Shown piece by piece: positions 57,165 through 64,000 of a DNA stretch of 64,000 bases. This stretch comes from Ectobius pallidus (lineage: Eukaryota > Arthropoda > Insecta > Blattodea > Ectobiidae), in the NCBI GenBank assembly GCA_964059195.1, contig CAXKWD010000011.1, forward strand, positions 12,308,451 to 12,372,450, written 5' to 3'. A program made the translations under genes and the position numbers. The notes under the pieces are model-generated. The model did no database searches. It was not told the DNA's origin and saw only the letters and a list, made by a program, of their open reading frames with translations. Within the stretch, counting starts at the first letter, position 1. Each line of letters opens with the position of its first letter.

Positions 57165-57616
57165 TTAGAAAAAAAAACTGTCGACCATTGATGCCACAGA
57201 TGCGTTGGTTAAATATATTCTTCAAGTGAAAAATTCCTCTTGACACTGGGATTTTAACCCAGGACCTTGGGCTATCCGTACCAATGCTCTACCAACTGAG
57301 CTAAGCCAGAGTTCACTTCACAGCATCAGATGGAACCTCTCTCCTATTACTGATTGCCCTTAATGATCTACCTCATGTAATGTCCAACAGAGACAATAAT
57401 CTGTGGTTCATGAATGCATATGCATATATCTATATTCTTCTAGTGTTTGAGGACAACTGTCTTGTTAAGGGCACATTTTGTGACCTGAGCAAAGCCTTTT
57501 ATTGTGTAGAACATGCAGCTGTAGTAAACCAACTTAATTTTTGTGGGGTTAGAGACAACAACCTAATTTTTTTGAAAACGTATCTAGAGAACAGGAGTCA
57601 AGCTTGTGTGTTATAA
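57165..57616 (+). pseudogene. LINE reverse transcriptase relic interrupted by a SINE, copy A
   Basis: 57170-57228 encodes KLSTIDATDALVKYILQV, an early RT block; after a SINE (57229-57430), 57446-57616 continues VFEDNCLVKGTFCDLSKAFYCVEHA, then LENRSQACVL. Together they match the RT region (STIDA...FCDLSKAFDCVxH...YLxNRxQ) of CR1/jockey-like LINEs; the catalytic Asp of KAFDCV is Tyr here. Inactive. Confidence 0.8.
57229..57430 (-). mobile_element. tRNA-like SINE, family F copy 1
   Basis: Minus strand: TAGCTCAGTTGGTAGAGCATT (A box) and GGGTTAAAATCCC (mutated B box). Flanked by TATATTCTTCAAGTG (57214-57228) and TATATTCTTCTAGTG (57431-57445), a 15-bp target duplication with one change. Lacks about 13 bp present in copy 2. 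Confidence 0.8.
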
Positions 57617-58300
57617 ATAATTATCTCTCTCATTCCATTTTCTTACATTTTGACCTGATTTCTGAATATTAGTGCAACAAAACTTTACCTATTGAGCTTA
57701 CAGTTTTACAGTAATATGCTATTACGATTCAGAAAATTCTTCAACAAATAAGTCACTGGCGTCTAATTACTACTAATGAATTGTTCCGGAGAGAAATAAT
57801 GAGGAAGTGAGCAGGTGGCAGATAACCGTGGTTTCTTAACCGGGCCAAATCGTCAGTGCAACCTCAACCGTGGTTATTGTGGTCAAGTAACCGGACATGC
57901 TAACCGATGTCGGTGAAATCGGCCATCGGAGGACCAGCATTTAAATAATACGGCTTATAGAAGCTTTGTAACATGCTCTTATAACTGGCTGTTAGTAGAA
58001 TAATCGGAGCAAAAATTGTTGCTCAAACGTTCTCAAATGTACGCTTTTTTGGTGGAGGAAAGACACGTACCTCCCTAAAAGTACGGTAATACCAAATAGT
58101 GAGGTTTAAATGGATTGATGCAAATGGTCATCTGTGATTCGTCTCTTCCTTTCAAGCATACAGCACAATACGTATGAGGCTGAGTGTGACAAATGGCACG
58201 TGTAGTCGAGACCATTTAAAAAAATAGAGGACAGTTTTTTTTCCCAAAACCCACTTCCTGCAAAATCATAATTTTTAAGAGACACACAAAACTGGTTAAG
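57617..58300. other. Unassigned sequence
   Basis: 57805-57915 is richer in GC with repeated AACCG(T/G)G words; no gene or element was fixed. The minus frame 58106-58378 has no known domain. Confidence 0.35.
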
Positions 58301-58307
58301 GACCTTT

Positions 58308-58707
58308 ACTTTCAAACAAGGGGAAAGACTTTCTTTGTAGATAGCTTTTGATATATACGCAGATAAATAATTCAGCATGTACAGTCTTTTGTAAAAGATT
58401 TTTTTTAAAAACTAGCTTATTGGATAACAGCCATTAGTACTTTCTTCTAGTGTACACAAAATAAATAGAAATTAAATGAAGAGACAAAAAACAAAACCTT
58501 TATGCCTACTTTCAAACAAGAGGAAACACTTTCTTTGTAGATAGCTTTTGATATATACGCAGATAAATAATTCAGCATGTACAGTTTTTTGTAAAATATG
58601 TTTTTTTTTAAACTCCCTTATTGAATAACAGCCATTAGTAACTTTCTTCTAGTGTACACAAAATAATTAGAAATTAAATGAAAAAAATGCTTAAAATTAA
58701 TACTACT
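58308..58707 (+). repeat. 200-bp tandem duplication
   Basis: ACTTTCAAACAAG(G/A)GGAAA(G/C)ACTTTC begins at 58308 and at 58508; the following 150 bp, including GATAGCTTTTGATATATACGC and AACAGCCATTAGTA, repeat with few changes. Period 200 bp. Confidence 0.85.
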
Positions 58708-59171
58708 GTCTAATTGAACGTAAAATCATAAAACACTGCTATAATAACATGAAAAACAATGTTTGCATTAAGTTTTGATTCATTCATTTGCGGAAGCTTC
58801 CCAAAAATGTATTAAAACTTAGGGTAAATGAATCAGTGCATGGCCAGTGTTGGTAACGATATTTGCTTTATTGTATTCCTTTTACGAACTCTTCTTCGTT
58901 AAATGTGACAAAGTTAAATCATCAACACAGTAGCGTCTGGGGCCATGTGTCGATAATAATTATTATTCTAGCGATATCTTCATACCTGACATCTAACATC
59001 TAATGTTGACGAGTTACTTGAACTGTGCTTTTCCTCTTCCACTTCGATAAATCTAATACAACGTCGCTCTCGATTAACTTGTAATGAAGAGCAGCGAGAT
59101 TTCTAGCTATTACAAATCCCATTTCTGTTCATAACAGAAAAAGTCACACCCATAAAATGAGAAAAAAATAA
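58708..59171. other. Unassigned sequence
   Basis: No feature recognised. Confidence 0.35.
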
Positions 59172-59179
59172 TAAATAAT

Positions 59180-59823
59180 TAAACCTGGGATTTTAGGCTC
59201 TAAAAAATAGTTTTAGGCACCTAAAATAGGCTTTTGAAAGATAAAATAGGCACTTAAAATATACTTTAAAAATTTGAAAATAGAGTTTAAAATACTACAA
59301 TATGCTCTTCAATTGTAACGTGATTTTTTTACTGTAAAAAACGTGGTATACCTATTCTTAAAAGAAATAATTCCAAAATTAATACAATTAAAACTACATT
59401 TATCAAAAACAGTTTTGGATTATACGAAAAATTGACACAGTATGTCCCTTCATAATATATATGCCTGCTACTTTCTTGTTTTGAGCGAATCCTCCCCCGT
59501 CAGTTAGCATTCCTTTGGCGACAATTGTTTGGGAAATCAAGTTTCTGTTAAAAACCCACCCTCTGCTGTTCTACTCTTCATTCAGGGATTCCATTAAATG
59601 ATTGTATAAGTTAGAGAAGTTGAATTTTATTTTAAATGTACAAAATAGGCATTTTAGGCACTAAAATAGTAAAAATAGGCTCCAAAGGTCCAAATAGGCA
59701 TATTAGGGCACTAAAAAACTATATAAATATAAGTGATTTATCATGAAATGTTAACATATTTTTAAAATTTCATGTTATTTCATAAGGAACAAAATAGGCA
59801 TTTGCCTTAAAATCCCAGTTCTA
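59180..59823. mobile_element. Non-autonomous hAT-like element, family 1 copy B
   Basis: Ends TAAACCTGGGATTTTAGGC and GCCTTAAAATCCCAGTTCTA; nearly colinear with 15275-15984. Flanks TAAATAAT and TACATTAT match 6 of 8, so this is an older insertion. Interior words TTAGGCACCTAAAATAGGC and AACAGTTTTGGATTATA are shared. Confidence 0.8.
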
Positions 59824-59859
59824 TACATTATGCAACCAGCCTATAATGGCATTTATTAA

Positions 59860-60170
59860 AACACGAGTTTTTTATGAAACGAGCAAAGCGAATTTCATAA
59901 GTAAAGCTAGTTTCATAATTTTCACACGAGTGTCTTTATTTTCATTATAGGCAAGTAGCATACTACTGTTTTTGTTCGACCATAATTAAATGTTTAAGAT
60001 TTGGGTTTCTAGAATACCTCTTAATTGATGAAGCAAACTACTGTTACGCCACATTGCATAAACGTATTATAGTATGGTCGAATAAAAAGCTACTTTTTGC
60101 TATAACACTGTCGTAGTAAAAATCGAGTTTTGGAGAGTGATCGATATTTCACATCTCATTATGATGGAAC
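59860..60170 (+). repeat. Unclassified repeat family R2, copy B
   Basis: Colinear with 35860-36360 (AAAGCTAGTTTCATAATTTTCA, GAGTGTCTTTATTTTCATTATAGG, GACCATAATTAAATGTTTAAG, GGTTTCTAGAATACC). Confidence 0.65.
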
Positions 60171-60361
60171 TAAATAAACTTGTCAGGATATGAAAGCCAG
60201 CTGTCTAAAATATTATATACCATATGAAACTCAGTTTTTTGTCATCTATGCAGAAAGCTAAATTTGGAAAATCGGCCCTCTAGTTGCTTGATGCTAAGTT
60301 TTCGTAGGACAGCACATAGCTCGGCCAGAATAAATAAATAAAATTAAATATTTCAAGTAAA

Positions 60362-60990
60362 TAATATAAAGGTAAAAGTTAAGCGTAGACTCAAATGCTT
60401 GTTTTTATGCAGTTCAGAAACTCTTATCTTCTCGTCTTCTGTCCAGAATTCTAAAAATGAAGATTTATAAGACTATTATCCTGCCGGTTATATTATATGG
60501 GTGTGAGCTATGGTCGCTTACTCTTCGGGAAGAACCTAATCTGAGAGTGTTCGAAAACAGGGTGCTTAGGAAAATATTTGAGCCTAAGAGAGATGAAAAT
60601 GGGGACTGGAGAAAACTGCATAACGACGACCTTCATGGCCTGTACTCTTCACCGGATGCAGTAAGGGTACTTAAATAAAAGAGGGTGAACTGGGCTGGAC
60701 ATGTTGCGCGCATGGGGGAGGAAAGACATATCTCAAAAGTATTGACTGGGAGACCCGAAGGGAAAAGACCACTTGTAAGGCCTAGCCGTAGGTGGGAGGA
60801 CAATATTAGGATAGATTTGAGAGAAGTAGGTTTTACGAGGGATGATTGGATGGAGTTAGCACAGAATAGGGTTGAATGGCGGGCTCAGGTAAGCGCGGCA
60901 ATGAAACTTCGGTTTCCATAAAATAGATAATAGGGCCTATTCCTTTAACTTGCTGAGGAATTGTCTATTGCCATTGAGTAAGTATGTAAA
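60362..60990 (+). mobile_element. 3' end of the YADD LINE family
   Basis: 60457-60678 reads KIYKTIILPVILYGCELWSLT, LRVFENRVLRKIF and LHGLYSSPDAVRV; after a frame break, 60685-60921 reads NWAGHVARMGEE, LTGRPEGKRPLVRPSRRWED and ELAQNRVEWRAQVSAAM, the C-terminus of the LINE ORF2. It ends CCATAAAATAGATAATAG... CTATTGCCATTGAGTAAGTA. 5'-truncated; the RT core is absent. Confidence 0.85.
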
Positions 60991-61639
60991 GGGCTAAATT
61001 AGAAATGCTAAATTGATTCGAAAGTCGTCAAAGGAGAATTATTCTTTAATATATTTTTTAATTTTGTTTTCCTTTTTGGCCAGTGCATCTGGCCAGATGA
61101 AAGTCTTCTAGATTCTTCTATCTTGTTTAACTCCTGTCTGAATAAATAGGAAATTCCTAAAATGTAGGAACGTATTAGTGTCTCTTTTGAACAAGGCCTT
61201 TTTTCGATAAAAACTTCTCATCTTGTAGTTGTACAGAAGGTGTTTTGATTATTGTTATTTTCCATTTCATTACAGTTGGCAGCACCATAACCATATGAAA
61301 TCTCTATTCACATTACCTAATTCAGATGTTATTCATCGTTCCATTTTTTATTTGCTCCCCAGTTAACAATAGCTCTAATAAATCATGAATAGCATGATGT
61401 GACATACCATTCATTATATATGCCTGTTCCATGCTATTCGTGTCGGAACGTCATCGTTACTTCAGCCATTACGATAATTAATGTTATCTGTTTACACAAC
61501 CTTAACATCAGATAACTGTCATCACATACCGCTGTCAAAGTACGTTCATACAACACGTAATATTGTGAACGAAAAACGAGTGAATTCCATAGGCTTTAGT
61601 ATTCAAGAGACTGTTGCAAACAATATCCTTGTTAGAATT
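60991..61639. other. Unassigned sequence
   Basis: A frame at 61481-61669 overlaps the foldback element's left end and has no motif. Confidence 0.35.
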
Positions 61640-61942
61640 ATGCCGTTTGTCGGCCAAGAGCTAAGCTAAGTTAGTTTAGCTTAGCTCGCATACAGTGCGG
61701 GATTTCATATGTAGTTGTGCCGACAAAACTACATATGAAATCCGGCACAACTATATATGAAATCGCTCATGCCGGTTGTCGACCTAGAGCTAAGCTAAGT
61801 TAGTTTAGCTTAGCTCACATACAGTGCAGGATTTCATATGTAGTTGTGCCGACAAAACTACATATGAAATCCGGCACAACTATATATGAAATCCCTCACT
61901 GTATGTGAGCTAAGCTAAACTAACTTGGTCGACAACCGGCAT
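61640..61942. mobile_element. Foldback element with multiple hairpins
   Basis: Two tandem 129-bp units (61640-61768, 61769-61897) followed by an inverted copy of the unit head (about 61897-61942). Each unit has hairpin 1 (GAGCTAAGCTAA / TTAGCTTAGCTC) and hairpin 2 (GGATTTCATATGTAGTT / AACTACATATGAAATCC), then a third copy of the latter word. The outer ends ATGCCG(G)TTGTCG(A/G)C and GTCGACAACCGGCAT are inverted. No protein frame. This is the architecture of foldback-type elements; the actual family is unknown. Confidence 0.75.
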
Positions 61943-62061
61943 TACGGTACGTAGGCCTCTGGTAATTTTTGTACAATGAACTAATAAATTTGATAATGTT
62001 AGATAATAGTTTGAAGAAGGAGAAGAATAATGTAATAGCGTGTGAAGGTTCTAGAGATAAT

Positions 62062-62090
62062 TTATTATTATTATTATTATTATTATTATG
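62062..62090 (+). repeat. (TTA)n microsatellite
   Basis: About nine TTA units. Confidence 0.9.
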
Positions 62091-62310
62091 TGTATTTACA
62101 ATACTTAACAGAATGCTTCTGGCCTATTGTAAATCTGTAAATGTTACATAATTCTAAGTATTAAAATCAAAACGAGAACTTTGTGATTTTAGAATGAGAA
62201 AATTCTCCGAACCTGACAATCCTCCCAATTTCACTAAATGATACTTCCGTGCTGATCGGCTGCATAAAGTAGGCTACATCTCAATTTAAAAAAGGGGGGA
62301 ATTATATTCT

Positions 62311-62747
62311 CTCAAGTTACAGACAAGTTTCAATAGTTCCACCCGTCTAAAAAATCTTGGAAGCTATTATTTTTAGTAAATTCTCTTTCTGTTTTTCAGA
62401 TCATGATATAATTTATGAATCTCAATACGGTTTTAGAAACAAAAAACTGTCAACTATTGATGCCATAGATGCTTTGGTTAAATATATTCTTCAAGTGATA
62501 CTATTATCGGAGAAAAATTCCTCTGACATTGGGATTTGAACCCAGGACCTTTGACTATCCGTACCAATGCTCTACCAACTGAGCTAGGCCAGAGTTCACT
62601 TCACAGCGTCAGATGGAACCTCTCTTCTATGACTGATTGCCCTTAATGGTCTACCTCATCTAATGTCCAACAGAGACAATAACCTGTGGTTCATGAATGC
62701 ATATGCATATACAGTATATCTATATTCTTCAAGTGTTTGAGGACAAC
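62311..62747 (+). pseudogene. LINE reverse transcriptase relic with SINE, copy B
   Basis: Before the SINE: a YRQVSIVPPV block with a stop, KILEAIIFSKFSFCF, then ESQYGFRNKKLSTIDAIDAL and VKYILQV, the early RT fingers region. After the SINE only FEDN remains before a different SINE (62746). Same junction and SINE as copy A. Confidence 0.8.
62498..62720 (-). mobile_element. tRNA-like SINE, family F copy 2
   Basis: Perfect 15-bp target duplication TATATTCTTCAAGTG at 62483-62497 and 62721-62735. Minus strand: GGCCTAGCTCAGTTGGTAGA (A box), and GGGTTCAAATCCC (B box). In that orientation an additional 130 bp lies 5' of the tRNA-like part and only about 35 bp after it, unlike a standard SINE. Confidence 0.85.
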
Positions 62748-62845
62748 TTGGTGAGGCAACTGTCAGCTAACTTTAGGCCCTTGTGGTCCCCGGATATCAT
62801 CTGGCCGTTGTTATCATCTTCATCCCCATCCTCGCCTTGTTCTGA

Positions 62846-62880
<35 letters not shown>

Positions 62881-63089
62881 GTGTGAATCGTCCTATGTGT
62901 TCATGTTGTCTCGGAGGTGGCCCCAGCATTGGGCTGATCACTCATCCGGAGAGGCCCTCAATGTCCTTTTCTGGTCAAAAAAGTATGTATGTGATCCAAA
63001 GATAATCCCTCTCCCGACAGGTCGCGGCCCTGTAAGGCCCGGGCGGCTTGGGTCGCTTAAATCCTAAAAGGGAGAGGTTAAACTTCGAC

Positions 63090-63130
<41 letters not shown>

Positions 63131-63140
63131 AAGATAGAAA
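62746..63140 (+). mobile_element. tRNA-derived SINE, family A, head-less copy
   Basis: Starts within the body (GTCAGCTAACTTTAGGCCCTT), then (TG)n at 62847-62876, CTCGGAGGTGGCC, AGGTCGCGGCCCTGTAAGG and a GAAA/GATA repeat tail (63088-63135). The tRNA-like promoter is missing. It abuts LINE copy B. Confidence 0.8.
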
Positions 63141-64000
63141 TAAAAAAAATATTATTATTATTGTAGTAAAATGTTAGGTACAAAACCAATGTATTAAAAA
63201 CATTAAAATGCAATAATATATTATTATATTATGTTTTTAACATATAACAGTTTTCGTCTCTTTACGATTCTACGGGCTCCGAGATGATAGGTGAACTCCT
63301 CTTGCAGTTCTAGGCTATCGGATCTACAGACCTGGAAGGATGATTACGACGATAATGACGCCGACTCAGAGCGGCGTGCTTACGTGAGCGATCAGAATGA
63401 GGAAGTAATTGCTACAGAGTTCTGTTTCTTGTACCACCGTAGATCCATAAACTCATTTTGGTGTGTTGTTTTGAAGAACTATCTAACACAACCACAATTT
63501 TTAAACTTTGTTACTAATCTATTTCCATTAACGCTATTAGTTTTTTTTTTCCTAATTGATCATAATTTTTCTTCACCCTCACTCCACCTAGCATCTCTTC
63601 GTCTTTTCTATATATAATACAGAACTTTTCCAAATTAAGCTCACTTCTCCCAGAAGATGACAGTAAGCTGCCTATAGCTCAGAGTCAATCCTTCTACTCA
63701 TCCTGTTGGAAGCCGGAAAACCAATTATTCATTCTTAACACTGGAAAGCCTCAATCGCACATAATGTTTTTCATTGCGAATGAATTATCTCAATTATTGT
63801 TGTATACTAAAAATAATTATAAGATATTTCCTTTCATATTTCTCTTATAGTATCAATGTGTAGGCCTATGTTTTACGTTGTAAATATTTAAAACTAAACT
63901 GAGAATGTGTATCAGGACTAATAGTTTTCTAGTTTCTATACATCTGAATTTTATTCCTTGTTTTGTAATTGCATTACTTTTGTTATTTTGTATTGTTTAG
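63141..64000. other. Unassigned sequence with an unexplained open frame
   Basis: 63291-63617 is open and its first 35 codons are acidic (KDDYDDNDADSERRA) with higher GC than around. TTGCAG at 63302-63307 could act as an acceptor and ACGTGAGC at 63383 as a donor, but no domain is recognised; it is not called as an exon. Confidence 0.3.

Noticed and set aside
57240..57310. Genuine tRNA gene
   Set aside because: The tRNA-like region lacks a sound acceptor stem, has a mutated B box in this copy, and occurs in a duplicated insert with target-site duplications, so it is a SINE part.
63291..63617. Acidic open frame as a host exon
   Set aside because: Splice-like sites exist but no domain, and the frame runs into AT-rich sequence; evidence is too thin.

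Overview
The window looks like nuclear genomic DNA of an insect: it is AT-rich, mostly non-coding, full of fragmentary eukaryotic transposons, and carries a spliced host exon. The mix (Ty3/gypsy-like LTR element, several non-LTR retrotransposons, mariner and hAT derivatives, tRNA-derived SINEs) and the look of the LINE proteins suggest a large, repeat-rich genome such as a cockroach or relative (Blattodea). That species guess is inference. No prokaryotic feature, CRISPR array, rRNA or intact tRNA gene was seen.

Host coding sequence is almost absent. One exon is well supported: 51259-51497 (+), bounded by a polypyrimidine/AG acceptor and a GTAAGT donor, encoding part of the transmembrane domain of a peroxisomal ABCD (ALDP-type) ABC transporter. 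No second exon of that gene was found, so much of the window may be its introns. A second, much weaker candidate exon lies on the minus strand at 49603-49757.

Layout. 1-7.4 kb: an LTR retrotransposon (223-7371) with 1228-bp LTRs that look identical, a 4-bp target duplication, a full gag, a TTTAAAC slippery site in frame just before the gag stop, and a pol frame that holds protease but stops at the very start of reverse transcriptase. 8-12.5 kb: a jockey-like LINE relic apparently split by a second LINE, plus scattered 3' ends. 15-33 kb: a run of short non-autonomous DNA transposons, many with hAT-type 8-bp target duplications, a pogo/Tigger-like element, and a palindromic mariner derivative. 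34-36 kb: a tRNA-like SINE fragment and an unclassified tandem/interspersed repeat. 38-47.5 kb: another pogo-like element, a SINE, a hAT element and mariner derivatives. 47.6-49 kb: a hAT element with a nested unknown element containing G-rich runs. 50-57.5 kb: several SINEs around the ABCD exon, the second palindromic mariner copy, and LINE pieces. 57-63 kb: LINE reverse-transcriptase relics carrying a SINE, a tandem duplication, a hAT copy, an RT-LINE 3' end, and a multi-hairpin foldback element.

Most of these parts do not form a pathway; the interplay is parasitic. The LTR element appears able to make Gag and protease but no polymerase or integrase, so it would depend on enzymes from elsewhere. 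The MITEs and SINEs likewise depend on transposases or LINE machinery not encoded here. The most distinctive structures are the Gag-protease-only LTR element, the two mariner derivatives built from an inverted duplication of the mariner 3' end with the same junction, and the foldback element at 61.6 kb. All readings were made by eye, without alignment or database searches.
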